Below are positions 23,281-34,312 of a stretch of 64,000 nt of DNA, one piece after another. Source of the DNA: Pelobates cultripes. Taxonomy: Eukaryota > Chordata > Amphibia > Anura > Pelobatidae. The notes below the pieces were generated by a model. It worked only from the letters and a program-made list of their open reading frames with translations. It searched no databases and was not told the DNA's origin. Within the stretch, counting starts at the first letter, position 1, and each line of letters starts with the position of its first letter. Both the position numbers and the translations under genes were made by a program. The stretch covers positions 232,065,412 through 232,129,411 of the forward strand of contig OW240912.1 in assembly GCA_933207985.1 (NCBI GenBank), read 5' to 3'.

Positions 23281-24427
23281 CAGTGAGGGAAAAAAGTATT
23301 TCATCCCCTGCTGAACGTTTGCCTACTGACAAAGAAATGATCAGTCTATAATTTTAATGGTAAGTGTCCCTTGGCCTGGTGCTCCATGCAAGATCTCACC
23401 TCGTAGAGTTTCAATGATCATGAGAAAGGTGAGGAATCAGCCCAGAACTACACGGGAGGCTCTTGTTAATGATCTCAAGGCAGCTTGGACCATAGTCAAC
23501 AAGAAAAAAATTGGTAACACACGTGAGGGACTGAAATCCTGGAGAGCCTGCAAGCTTCCCCTGCTCAAGAAAGTACATGTACAGGCCGTCTGAAGTTTGC
23601 CAATTAACATCTGAATGATTCAGAGGAGAATTGGGTGAAAGTGTTGTGGTCAGATGAGACCAAAATCGAGCTCTTTGGCATTAACTCAACTCACCATATT
23701 TGGAGGAGGAAGAATGCTGCCTATGATCCCCAAGAACACCATCCCCACCATCAAATATGGATGTGGAAACATTATGCTTTGAGGGTGTTTTTCTGCTAAG
23801 GGACAGGACAACTACACTGCATCAAAAGGATGATGGACGGGGCCATGTACCATCAAATCTTGCGTGAGAACATTCTTCCCTCAGCCAGGGCATTGAAAAT
23901 GAGTAATGGATGGGTATTCCAGCATGACACTGACACAAAACACACAGCCAAGGCAACAAAGGAGTGGCTCAAGAAGAAGCACATTAGGGTCCTGGACTGG
24001 CCTAGCCAGTCTCCAGACCATAATACCATAGAAAATCTGTGGAGGTTGCTGAAGGTTCAAATTGCCAAACGTCCGCCTTGAAACCTTAATGGCTTGGAGA
24101 GCATCTGCAAAGAATAGTGGGAAAAAAATCGCTCCTGAGATGTGTGCAAACCTGGTGTCCAACTACAAGAAATGTCTGACCTCTGTGATTGCCAACAAGG
24201 GTTTTGCCACCAAGTAAGAAGTCAAAGGGGTCAAATACTTATTTCACTCACTGACATGCAAATCAATTTATAACTTTTTTGACATGCGTTTTTCTGGATT
24301 TTTTGTTGTTGTTCTGTCTCTCACTGTTAAAATACACCTACCATTACACTTATAGACTGATTGTTTCTTTGTCAGTGGGCAAATGTTCAAAATCAGCAGG
24401 GAATCAAATGATTTTTTTCCCTCACTG
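23281..24427 (+). mobile_element. Tc1/mariner DNA transposon, inactive
   Basis: TA target at 23279-23280, end cagtgagggaaaaaagtatt, and the inverted end atttttttccctcactg at 24411-24427 followed by TA. About 1.15 kb long. Sits 38 bases beyond the 5' end of LINE copy A. Confidence 0.9.
23340..24190 (+). pseudogene. Tc1-type transposase pseudogene
   Basis: Fragments in different frames: [12 protein letters not shown] (about 23490), VLWSDETKIELFG (first catalytic aspartate, about 23645) and an open stretch 23830-24081. The open stretch holds [11 protein letters not shown] (second aspartate region), WPSQSPDHN and ENLW (the glutamate of DD34E). Several frameshifts and stops separate them, and the N-terminal DNA-binding part is largely missing. 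Confidence 0.85.
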
Positions 24428-24522
24428 TATACACAGACCAACCACATGGGGTCTTCAGCAAAAATATAGGTAAGCCCGCCCAGGTGTCTCTATGTCTGGG
24501 AGATAAGTGAGTTTGCGTTTAC

Positions 24523-24971
24523 TTAAAGGGATTCTCCAGTGCCAGGAAAACATTTGTTTTCCTGGCACTGCAGGCCCTGTAGTGCCCCTCTCCCGCCCAC
24601 CCCCCATCCCAAGTTGCTGAAGGGGTTAAAACTTACCAGAGTCCAGCGTCGATGTCCCTCAGTGCTGGTCAGGCTCCGCCTACTCTCCTCTCCTGCCGAC
24701 GTCAGCCGGCGGGTGAGACCCAATGCGCATGTACGCATTAGACCTCCCCATAGGAAAGCATTATTCAATTCTTTCCTATGGGGATTTCGTGGACGCTGGA
24801 CGTCCAGCGTTGCTTAAAACACTTTTCGTGTTTTAAGAAGACGGAGTTAACCCTGCAAGGTAAATTGAAAACTGCAATAATTACACTTGCAGGGTTAAGG
24901 GTAGTGGGAGTTGGCACCCAGACCACTTAAATGGACAGAAGTGGTCTGGGTGCCTGGGGTATCCCTTTCAA
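24523..24971. mobile_element. T2/Kolobok-type MITE
   Basis: Begins ttaaagggattctcc and ends atccctttcaa. Both ends carry foldback modules: gtgccaggaaaacatttg...ttttcctggcac at the left, and ggcacccagacca...tggtctgggtgcc at the right. GC-rich interior; no protein. Confidence 0.7.
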
Positions 24972-26654
24972 CTAATTATCTCCCAGGCACTCGAGGTACA
25001 GTACAAGTAAAGTTTTGACTGACCGCATACGTGGCTGCTGCCCAAACTAGTTCCAGAGGAAAAGAGGTAGCGGCTGGTCAACTTTTGGTAGTTCCTATAT
25101 GAATATAAATGAAGGCTCCCCCTAGTTCGTATGGAGCGAATGGTCTCCCCGTTCGGGGTGTCTTTTCCCCAAAAAACGCTCTTCTGGCTTGTCTGGGAAT
25201 GGAGCAGGCAACAGTTGAATTTTCCAGGGGTTCATGAGGCAAAGCATCCAAAATAGAGTTCTACGCACTCGACAATCAAGTACCGCTGCCTGCGTTTTGG
25301 AGACAAAATGGCCACCATTTACTAGAACACCCAGAGAGCGCACTTAAGTTTGTGGTTTCTTTGAAGTTAATAAGCCTGTCAGGTGTTCAGTAGTTTAGAA
25401 GTATTGAATTAAGGGGAAACAAATTGGGTTCAGGAAAAAACTGGAAAGTTCAAAAGGGCAGATTTTCACAGTATGTTTCCGGCAAACTCTCCGCTGAGGA
25501 AGTGGGATTCTTGGAGGAGGAATTGGAAGCGCTCCCAGACGAGGAAAGCACCGGACCCGGATCGGTTGACTTTCAATACTATAGACCTTTCCAAGAGGAA
25601 TTACTACATGTCGGTAAGCAGTAGGGCCAGGCCTGTTATTGTGTTTTTATTTTTTAAAATCTTTTTTTTTTTAATATGTTTTTTGGTTTTTTTTCTGCTT
25701 AAAATAAATAGTTTTATATTTACCTGGATTCCTGACTTCTTCAGTTCCTGGAGACAGCATCCAGTAGGAGGGAGAAAGGTCTTTTGGGCCCACATCATCA
25801 CCAGGGGAGGCACCATCAAGGTGATTATGTACCTCAGATTTTGTGAGTGCTACTAAGCATTGTGTGACTTTTCAAATGTTGTTACTTGTGCAGCTGCAAC
25901 CCTATTTCCCCGAACATAGACATACGCACAAGAGCAGGGAATCCCTCTAAGCTATGCTTGTGGAAATTTCCACCTGTATATACACTGGTTTATGATAATA
26001 CAATATATCTAAGAGACTGTACAAAGGCATATAGGCAGAAATTGAACGATTGCATCACTGATGTATCTCACACAGTGAATTGATTTTTGTTGTAAATAAA
26101 GTCCTCTATGCTTTAACTACGCGATCTTGTCATCCAGACTGAACTAGGTATTGTGCAGCTGTGGTAGAGTTAACGCCTCGCTAGAGCCTTAAACATTAAC
26201 CTTATTTACATCTAGGAGGTGGGGGAGGAGGCATAAATGTGGTCTGTGGACCATCCGAGCTGGGAGGGCATTGTGTAATGAATGATCACTATATATGTCA
26301 TCATAGCAAGGAAGCATAACGGTTAAACATAAACAAGACAAATTAAATAAACTAGACAAACTATCGGCAGAGATTGTTCAGGTGGTAATCATTGCATAGG
26401 TGGCCTGTGCATTTTGCCTTGGAATGAACTCCGTCACCATCTCTGGGTTCCATCTCAGGGCGGCCTAAGCCGTTGTTTGGTTTGTGCCATTGAGTTCTCA
26501 GAAAGTCCAAGGGTAGGCAGCAGAGATATTGCCCCCATTAGATCTGTGACAGTGTGCTTGTCTTCGCCTTTAGTAACTTGAAGTGTGTGCGCCAGTCGCC
26601 ATCTTTTTGGATACTGTGTTTCCAGAGGAGAGCGGTAAATGGTTGGAGAGAACG
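24972..26654. other. Unassigned stretch between MITEs
   Basis: A 66-codon acidic frame at 25424-25624 has no recognised motif. T/A runs lie near 25645-25700. Near 26212-26235 ctaggaggtgggggagg resembles a purine tract, but no LTR was found beside it. Confidence 0.4.
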
Positions 26655-26900
26655 TCGGCATTAGGGATGGGCATGGGCAAAAAATTTGGTTTGGTACAGA
26701 AATTCAGGTAAGTAAAAAAAAATTGTCTGCTTCGGCAATTTGGGCTAATGGCATTTGGTTCTGTTCAGCACTTCGGAACTGCCGAACATTGTTACTTCGG
26801 GGCTTTGGAAGTTCAACATTCGTAAGCATCTGAATATCCGAATGGCATGAAATTTGTACAAATGTACATTTGGAAAGATCAAATTGCACATGTCTACTGG
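26655..26900. mobile_element. Unclassified MITE-like repeat, copy 1
   Basis: Contains ccgaatggcatgaaatt, gtacaaatgtacatt and aaattgcacatgtcta. The same block recurs at 27170-27285 in closely related form. Confidence 0.45.
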
Positions 26901-27169
26901 TCACATGAATGCAAGCCAACTCCCTGACAGCCTGATTTATATACTATCCCACCTCAATGACTCTGTGTGCCTTCATTGGCCAAGTGTCCGTGACAAAATC
27001 ACCATTAATTGGCTGTCCTCTAACATCAATCACAAAAATTTGCTCACTTCATTGGACAGGGAATAGTAAAACCAGATCGGGCAAGCAAGCATTACATTGC
27101 ACAAAGGAATTAGCATATTGGTCAAAATTTCGGGCATCATTCATGTAATTTTCCCTCCCTCTCTCTTGT

Positions 27170-27285
27170 TTAGCCACTTTTCAGAAATCCGAATCGCTTC
27201 GGCACTTTGGACATTCATAAGCGTCCGAATGGCATGAAATTCGTACGAATGTACATTCAGAACGAAACGAATTGCACGTCTAGTC
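27170..27285. mobile_element. Unclassified MITE-like repeat, copy 2 (partial)
   Basis: Shares gtccgaatggcatgaaatt, tacgaatgtacattc and aattgcacgtcta with the copy at 26655-26900. Same orientation. Confidence 0.45.
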
Positions 27286-27418
27286 GGCATAAAATGTGAG
27301 AGACATACTTTCAAAACTGTAAGGAGTTTGCTCCTTTACTACGGTCTGTATCGCCACCCTATCTCTACAGGTTTGAAAATGGACCACTGGGTCCCTCGGT
27401 ACTGAAGCTGAAGCTGAC

Positions 27419-28110
27419 TTAGGAATTTTGAAACAGCAATCTATCCCCACTGCTTTTGCGTGCTTTGGGGGTAGAAGCACCAGCAGAAGGTGTTGTAACA
27501 TGTGTGGTAGCTCTGCTGTAGGTAAGTCTTGTAGGTACGTCTTCTAGGATGCCCCTGATCTTCAGGTTGTTCCTGCACCTGTTATCTTCCAGCTGTGCAA
27601 AGCCTTGTTCATTTGTCTTGTGTTGTTGTTGCAGTTCCTTTACAGCCTGTTGTAGCGTGGCAATTTGCAGGGTACAGGTATTATAGATAGTCTCCAGGTT
27701 TGATCCGTCTTTCAAGCCTTGTTGGTCCGTGTGGATATCGGCAAGTATGTTCTTCAGGAGATCTGCCAGAAGCTCTTTAAGAACCGCAGTGGTGACCGAT
27801 GAGTTATCTGGACCCTTTGGGGCCCGTGGATCGGGGTGCACATCATTGGACAGTTCGCCCAAGAACTCAGGGCAGACGGCCATATTGGTCCCAGTTGCGC
27901 TATTTGCCTGCCTCAGGAGGTCTCCAATATTCATGCCAACCCGTGGCTTGTCAGGTTTTGTTTTTTTGGTTTTACCACCCATAATGGTTCCCCAGCCACC
28001 AAGGTATGTCTATTATCGGCAGTTGTGTATTCTCGCTTTTGAGGTTTGTTAGGCCTCTGTTGTACAGAGCGCTTGGTAGATGTGACCATTCAGCTTGGTG
28101 GATAAACTCT
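27419..28110 (-). pseudogene. L1/Tx1-type LINE ORF1 fragment (different family)
   Basis: The frame starts MGGKTKKTKPDKP at 27982 and runs 187 codons. It has a coiled-coil-like middle (LQQAVKELQQQ) and LEDNRCRNNLKIRGI, the entry to the L1 ORF1 RNA-binding domain. It then loses similarity, so the C-terminal domain is missing. A leader of about 130 bases lies at 27983-28110. The protein is clearly different from ORF1 of copies A and B, hence another LINE family. Confidence 0.75.
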
Positions 28111-28319
28111 GCCCCTCTTACATCTATTTTTTTTATTACCAGTGGAATGCTTTTCTGGGAGGCAACATCCCTAGAATAGGCTGACCTATGATGTCACTGC
28201 CAGATGCACATGGCATAAGGAAACCATATAATGGAAATTAATCCTACACGTCGCCCCTAGTGGTGCCTCTAAAGCACCACTTATTATGCTTATTTATGGC
28301 TTAGATAATTTAAATAATT

Positions 28320-28520
28320 CATTACACCTATGGAAAGGGTTAGTCTGAATGGGGACCTATCGAGGCCTGTGACAATCATGAATGGCACTCGGCAGGGATG
28401 CCCTCTCTCAATATTGTTCTTCTAAACCCTAGATAGCATAGTGGGAATGAGGTTCCTGATTACCTTAGGCGGTTATAAGTAACTGGAAACCAAATACAGG
28501 AGTAGCGGAGGAAGGGGGGG
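28320..28520 (+). pseudogene. L1-type reverse transcriptase fragment
   Basis: The plus strand reads VSLNGDLSRPVTIMNGTRQG, then CPLS with a stop shortly after, the RT block preceding the FADD motif. About 200 bases only. It faces away from the ORF1 fragment at 27419-28110. Adjacent opposite-strand pieces of one L1-type LINE could result from 5' inversion (twin priming), but common origin is not shown. Confidence 0.65.
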
Positions 28521-29623
28521 CTACAGATACCGCAACAGTATTTAACGTGAGTATGCACAAGTAATTTAATCACTTACAATTTTTCGTTTCTGGAGTGAGT
28601 ATCCAGGATAGGGAAGCGAAACTTCTTAGCTGTAATATGTATACCCCTTTAAGGTAGTAGCTACCTGCAGTTTTGACATGGTGAAGTGTGTGTGTGTGTT
28701 TGTGTGTGGGGTTTCTGCTGTGACTTGAGTGTCAAAAATATATTGTTTCCCAAGTATGCAATATTCTAAGGTTTTTTGTGTCTTGTACAAGTTTTGCATG
28801 ACTAGTGTGTACCGATTACTTCAATCAATACTATATTTTGAATCTTGAGAAACTCTAAATAAAGATTGTCAATTTTTTTTAATAAAAGATACAATATCAT
28901 TTGAAATCTGCACTTTTTGTAAAATTAAAAAAAGAGACCACACTCTTAAGACATAACGCATTTCAGCAAGCTAAACTGCTTTAGTGGTCTGGAGTGTCCC
29001 AGGACGTTGGTCATTTAGTTTCGATTATTCTTTTAACAGGATTCCATTATGCTTTGTAGATGCTGCAACTTTCTGGAAAGGGATCCCAACTGCTGAGACA
29101 ATATCTAGTATAGTAAGCTTATATAATATGTTTCCTATTTTCTTGCAGTATACATACTAGGTTCTTTCTTTTGGATTGGGTTTTGTACGTTAAAAAAAAA
29201 AATATATATATATATATTTATTTATTTTTGCGTTGTGCATACAAAAGCATTCTTCATGACAGAGTAGATATCTAGTATCACATTCTCTCTCCATTAAATG
29301 CTACGGCACTTTCTTACATAATTCTCTTCATTAAAGTTGATTAGTAGATCATAAACTAGAACATTTCCACTTGTCATCTTGAGTATAGGCAAGAGATTGA
29401 GACATGCTTCACTCCTGTAAATGGGATTAATTTGTGAGCACTTCATTCATCTTTTTATTTGATGCTTTTTTACCCTGTTTAATATTTTAGCTCTTTTCAA
29501 GTTTGCACACAAGATTCTGTTTCAGGATCTTCAAATCCTGGAGGCTGTTACATATAATGGCCGTGCAGAAAAGTAGTTTTGATATGTAGATGGTTCCCTA
29601 GCATTCTTTCTGTGGCTTCTATA
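28521..29623. other. Non-coding stretch, nothing recognised
   Basis: Short GT run near 28690-28708 and an AT run at 29200-29228; no coding. Confidence 0.5.
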
Positions 29624-29820
29624 TTAAAGGAGCACTATAGGGTCAGGAACACAAACATGTATTCCTGACCCTATAGTGTTAAAATCACTATTTGGCCCCC
29701 TTTGCCTCCCTAAAGATAGTACAATCTTACTTGTATTCAAATCTGAAGCTGATGCCTCTGCCTGTGAATTTCCTCTGACATCATCAGAAGTGGTGGCCTT
29801 AACCAATCACAATGCTTCTC
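29624..29820. mobile_element. T2/Kolobok-type MITE, cut by the retrovirus LTR
   Basis: Begins ttaaaggagcactatag. A perfect foldback (cactatagggtcaggaa and its complement, 29633-29677) follows. The copy stops at 29820, where the retroviral LTR starts. The right end is not in view. Confidence 0.65.
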
Positions 29821-30256
29821 TGATACCGGAGAAACTGACGGAAGCAAAGCACAGAGGGATGGACACAGGTTTCTTCAGGAAGGAAGAGATTCTTTATTGG
29901 ATCACCGATCGGGACTCAGAGGGACTAATGTCACCAAAAATACAGCAAGTTCTGAGCCCTGAACAATAGTGCAGGCTTCCTATATAGGCACATAACTCCT
30001 CCCATATTAAGCTCCACCCGCACATTCTCTTGACCAATCATTACAAATAAGAATTAACTTCCTGCTTGACCACATGGCTTGTCCAGCACAATGGAGGAGG
30101 GGAATACTACATCCTGTATTCTTGCACATGCTCCGTACACTACTGATCGTATCTTGCCTCGTGCAACCAACTGATCGATACGTCAGCATATGCACGTACA
30201 CATGCCATGTGGTAATCTCGGCCTACTAAATTTATTTTTACCGAGATTCCACCACA
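29821..30256 (-). repeat. Retroviral 3' LTR
   Basis: 436 bases running (minus strand) TGTGGTGGAATCTCGG...CCGGTATCA, so TG...CA bounded. AATAAAG (minus, about 29893-29899) is the likely polyadenylation signal. A purine tract lies immediately upstream. It interrupts a T2 MITE. Confidence 0.75.
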
Positions 30257-30267
30257 TTCCCCCCTTT
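30257..30267 (-). promoter_or_regulatory. Polypurine tract of the retrovirus
   Basis: Minus strand aaaggggggaa directly before the LTR. This is the RNase H-resistant primer site for plus-strand DNA synthesis. Confidence 0.8.
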
Positions 30268-30374
30268 GATGCCTCTTGATATTTTACAATTACTTGAGGC
30301 ATCACTTAACCTTGGTTTACATACACCACAAGTTACCTTTGAACCAGACCAGACTTATCCTATGATGTGAATCT

Positions 30375-32483
30375 TCAACACTCATCTTCCTGCATTAGTT
30401 CTCCCTGATCTAGAGCCTTATATTTATAAATTGCCATTATCTGTGCAGCAGCCTTCCTCTCTGCTATATTTTCTATCAGGCTTTGCACAGACCTAACTAC
30501 TAAGGGTATAAGACACGGCAGGAGTAGACACAACATTAAAATCAGTAGGACTCCACCTACCACTGCCTTAAGCCCTCCAAACCACTCATACCAGCTACCA
30601 AACCAACTACTTGGATTGTACCCTTTCCATACCTGAGTAGGCACATGCGCTAGTTTAACCATATGGCTAGTAAGCTCAGCTATTGCTTGCCCTTCGTCAT
30701 CTATTTGAAGACAGCAATTGCTCAGGTTAAACTTCCCACATACACCTCCCTCTACTGCCAAAAGATAATCCAAGGCTAATCTATTTTGGTAAACTGCTGT
30801 CCTCATCCTGGTATTATGCTTCGCTAGAAGATTGAGCGCTTGTGATGTCTCGTTAGTAATGATCTCAACCACCGCCTGTAACCTTATAATGCGGTTGAGC
30901 ATATAAATAGGGGTTCTATAACCAAAGGTACCATCCTCTGCCCACGTGGCTGGCCCATAATAATCTATAATACGCTGGGGAGGCCATTCATTATCTTCCC
31001 AGGCACCTATCTCTATGGGTCCCCTTTTCTTCCTATGATTCACATCATACACTTTAACACCTAAAGTCTCACCTGTTTCAATAGGCAACAAGAAGAAGGA
31101 TGGTTTTAACATACCCAACACACATGCCCCTTCCCAGTCCTGTGGTAACTCCGAATAGGCCTTCTTACCACAGATCCAGTACAAATTCGCTGGGGCTCTC
31201 CAGTTAGATGTGATGGATAGATCAAACCATACGTCCTTTAAATTGGCATATCTTGCAAACGGGTTAGATGGTTCTGAGACATTTGAAGCCGACCACCAAG
31301 TTGTATTCTTTGTATCATCATCATAAGCTTTTTGCCCTAGACAAGTTAATTCTCCTACAGAAGTATTATACATCATTCCTTTCCTCGCTATGCAAACATA
31401 ACCTATGATGGAGGTCTTCAATCTCCACTCAGATTTACCTCTAACACTCATATGATAGTCGGCTTGTATAGATATTAATTGGTCAACTGCCTCAGAACCG
31501 GACATTACCTCCTTTGCTTCCCAAGGCCATTGGTCTCCCATGTTAGTACCTCCACACACATAGCAGTTGGTAACATTAAGACTGCCGGCAATACTCTCGG
31601 CTAAATCAATGAACAAGTTTTTAGCATTATGGGGGATCTTATTATCTATGCTCATCTCTTCATAAAAGGAATGGTATACTTGATGAGTTTGGGAGGTTAA
31701 CGTATCAGTCTCTATCCCTATAAACAATATTGTCCCAGGGTCTAAACCCGTCCCATATATTTGAAACCCAAATAAATTACCATATTTATCTAAGAACTTG
31801 TCAGGGTTACTTATAAGTATATGGATTGGATTGCATTCCATAGACTTACAATATGGATCAATAGGCAACTTAGTCACAATCATGTCCTTGTCTACTGTCT
31901 GTCCCCAAGTCGCCCACCCCACACAAGACCAATATGGGCAGAAGTTATAATCTCTATTTGGACATCTTGGACTTACATATCTATTTTCACTACTGGGACA
32001 AATATATTTATCGTTAGACCCATACGTCCTCTCCCATCTAAGATCCCCACATACATTCCACGGCTTTCTACCACTTGATATTGCTTTACACGCATCAAAT
32101 AGCAGAGCACCTGAAGAATATACGGATTCTAATACCGTCTTATTAATTAGGGTCCCCTGAGAATCTCCATTTCTGAGAGTCAACCAAATTGTACGGGGTT
32201 GATACTCAGGACTGAAGCACTTAGGTTCTCCTACTCCTAAATGGCACACACTATATTCTATATTTAAGTATCTACATCTTGATACATCTCCTTTACACTC
32301 ATAATGCGAATGCCAAATTAGGGTCTGGGATATATGGTTACCTGTTCTTGTAGTCTTAATGCATACCTCACAGCTAGGAGTGTCGGTACCTCTACCTTCC
32401 TGCATATAAAAATACACATAAATAAACATTATTAAAAATACATCTTTCGTCGTCATCCTCAGTCTTCGTCCGTGCGAAGGCAC
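30375..32483 (-). CDS. env: Retroviral envelope glycoprotein, intact frame
   Basis: 702 residues with no stop. A hydrophobic signal segment lies at about 13-28. The surface subunit has many cysteines and N-glycosylation sites and a CYVC motif (307-310). A furin-type site, RKKR, is at 484-487. The transmembrane subunit has a heptad region (about 530-575), a C-x7-CC motif (C582, C590, C591), a hydrophobic anchor (639-663) and a ~39-residue tail. CxxC paired with a CC motif is the covalent SU-TM arrangement of gamma-type envelopes. The residues right after the cleavage site are polar, so there is no classical N-terminal fusion peptide. Whether it is expressed is unknown. Confidence 0.9.
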   Translation of the reverse strand: MPSHGRRLRMTTKDVFLIMFIYVYFYMQEGRGTDTPSCEVCIKTTRTGNHISQTLIWHSHYECKGDVSRCRYLNIEYSVCHLGVGEPKCFSPEYQPRTIWLTLRNGDSQGTLINKTVLESVYSSGALLFDACKAISSGRKPWNVCGDLRWERTYGSNDKYICPSSENRYVSPRCPNRDYNFCPYWSCVGWATWGQTVDKDMIVTKLPIDPYCKSMECNPIHILISNPDKFLDKYGNLFGFQIYGTGLDPGTILFIGIETDTLTSQTHQVYHSFYEEMSIDNKIPHNAKNLFIDLAESIAGSLNVTNCYVCGGTNMGDQWPWEAKEVMSGSEAVDQLISIQADYHMSVRGKSEWRLKTSIIGYVCIARKGMMYNTSVGELTCLGQKAYDDDTKNTTWWSASNVSEPSNPFARYANLKDVWFDLSITSNWRAPANLYWICGKKAYSELPQDWEGACVLGMLKPSFFLLPIETGETLGVKVYDVNHRKKRGPIEIGAWEDNEWPPQRIIDYYGPATWAEDGTFGYRTPIYMLNRIIRLQAVVEIITNETSQALNLLAKHNTRMRTAVYQNRLALDYLLAVEGGVCGKFNLSNCCLQIDDEGQAIAELTSHMVKLAHVPTQVWKGYNPSSWFGSWYEWFGGLKAVVGGVLLILMLCLLLPCLIPLVVRSVQSLIENIAERKAAAQIMAIYKYKALDQGELMQEDEC

Positions 32484-32662
32484 CTCAGCTTCCAGGATGT
32501 AAGGGCTACAGGGAATGGAGTTCTGCTCGTCTTCACAGGGGTCCCCTCAAGACTTTCCCTGACTTATACACTCGTTGGTGAGTGGACAGGCTTTATTATG
32601 GCCTTCTCACTCACTTACCAAGTCTCTGAAACAATAAAATTTGTGATCCACAAGGTTCCTCG
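32484..32662 (-). other. Spacer between integrase stop and env start
   Basis: About 180 bases. In simple retroviruses the env acceptor splice site usually lies in or before this region; none was confirmed. Confidence 0.4.
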
Positions 32663-34212
32663 TCACTCCGACTGAGTCGTGCGTTTTAACCGGATCTTGC
32701 AGGGATTCTCTGGATTTGCTGTAACTTGCCAGGAATCGGCTGCTGCTGGTTTAACCCTGGAGTGATGTATCCACGGAGCCCCTTCGGCTACTTTTATCGC
32801 TGTAGGGGTAGACAGAAGAACAACATAAGGACCTCTCCACTTGGGCCCTAACGGCACATTATTCCACTCTTTAATCCACACTTGGGCGCCTGGGTGGTAA
32901 CTATGAATTGGGGGATAAATATTCACAGGTAATCTATCTTGTACCCATTTCTGTACCTCCTCCATAGTCTTACCCAACTCCACAACCTGCTGCCGGGTAA
33001 TTCCTTCTCCCAACTGACTCAAATCCCCCCTTAAGTTACCAAGCACGGGGGGTGGTCGCCCGTACATGATTTCAAAAGGAGAGAGGCCCATCCTTCTGGT
33101 AGGTGTACTACGGATTCGCAATAGAGCTATGGGCAAGAGAACGTTCCACATAAGTTGGGTTTCCTGACACATTTTAGCCAACTGATTCTTAATAGTTCTA
33201 TTCATTCTCTCTACCTTACCAGAACTCTGGGGTCTATATGCCGTATGAAGCCTCCACTTTATACCAAGCATATGAGTCAATTATTGTAGGCACTGATGAA
33301 CAAAAGCTGGACCATTGTCCGATCCTATAGAGCAGGGTAGTCCATATCGGGGTATTATTTCTCGTAGCAGGAATCTCACGACTTCTCATGCTTTCTCTGT
33401 ACGAGTAGGACATGCTTCTACCCAGCCTGAATAGGTGCACACCACTACCAGCAGGTAGCGATGTCCACCCGATTTAGGCATCACTGTATAGTCAATTTGT
33501 AAATCGGACATGGGAAGTCCCCCCATAAACTGGACTCCTGGTGGCTTTACTGGTCCTTGTCTTGCATTATTTTAGCACACGTTACACATCTACGTACAAT
33601 GGCCTGAGTCAAGTTGGACAATCTTGGTATGTAGAAATGTTTTCTGAGAGATTCTTCTGTACTGTCTCTCCCAGAATGTGTCCCGTTATGATAGTTTTGG
33701 ACAATTTCTACCGCTAGTGATGCTGGAATAACTATTCTTCCATCTTCTAACTGATACCATTTGTTCTCCAAATACTTTCCAGGTTCAGTCCTTAACCCCT
33801 CCTCTTCCTGAGCTGTATAAATTGGAGTCCATTGAGACAGTGGAGCTGGTATAAGAGCAGCTATATGCCCCACATATTCCTGTCTTCCTGATTCAGCAGC
33901 ACGCTTAGCTGCACTATCTGCCATCCGATTCCCTTTGGTTACATCACCATCTCCTCTCAGATGCGCCCGACAATATATAATACCGACTTCTTTCGGCTCC
34001 CACACTGCTTCCAATAGTTGTAGGATCTCAGCTGCGTATTTGATTTCTTTGCCTTCTGAATTCAATAGTCCTCTTTCTTTATACAAAGCTCCGTGGGCAT
34101 GAGTGGTTAAAAACGCATACTTGGAGTCCGTGTAGATGTTCACTCTTAAACCTTCAGCCAATTGTAATGCTCGTGTCAGTGCTATCATTTCTGCCTTTTG
34201 TGCTGATGTTCC
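32663..34212 (-). pseudogene. pol: Retroviral pol, RNase H-integrase end, broken
   Basis: From the gap: RNase H with TDSKYAF and RAH...GNRMADSAA (catalytic residues). Next is the integrase zinc finger (HNGTHSG...CVTCAK), ending in a frameshift near 33550. The integrase core continues in another frame: QIDYT and GSDNGPAF hold the two aspartates, with an in-frame TGA near 33389 and a TAA near 33280. From 33280 it is open to 32663 with GKVERMN (the glutamate), then KWRGPYVV, a GPY/F module. One frameshift and two stops mean it cannot be translated as a unit. The N-terminus is lost in the N gap. Confidence 0.9.
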
Positions 34213-34312
34213 NNNNNNNNNNNNNNNNNNNNNNNNNNNNNNNNNNNNNNNNNNNNNNNNNNNNNNNNNNNNNNNNNNNNNNNNNNNNNNNNNNNNNNNN
34301 NNNNNNNNNNNN
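34213..34312. other. Assembly gap (100 N)
   Basis: Exactly 100 N, the conventional placeholder for a gap of unknown size. Left of it is retroviral pol; right of it is the interior of LINE copy B. Adjacency of these two is therefore not established. Confidence 0.98.

Larger units (their letters stand above)
29821..34212 (-). mobile_element. Endogenous retrovirus, 3' part (pol end, env, LTR)
   Basis: Minus-strand order from the N gap: RNase H, integrase, env, polypurine tract, 3' LTR. Everything upstream (gag, protease, most of RT, 5' LTR) is missing because the contig ends at 34212. Env is open and pol is not. The pol and integrase look gammaretrovirus-like (GPY motif at the integrase end), but genus assignment needs a tree. 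Confidence 0.9.
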
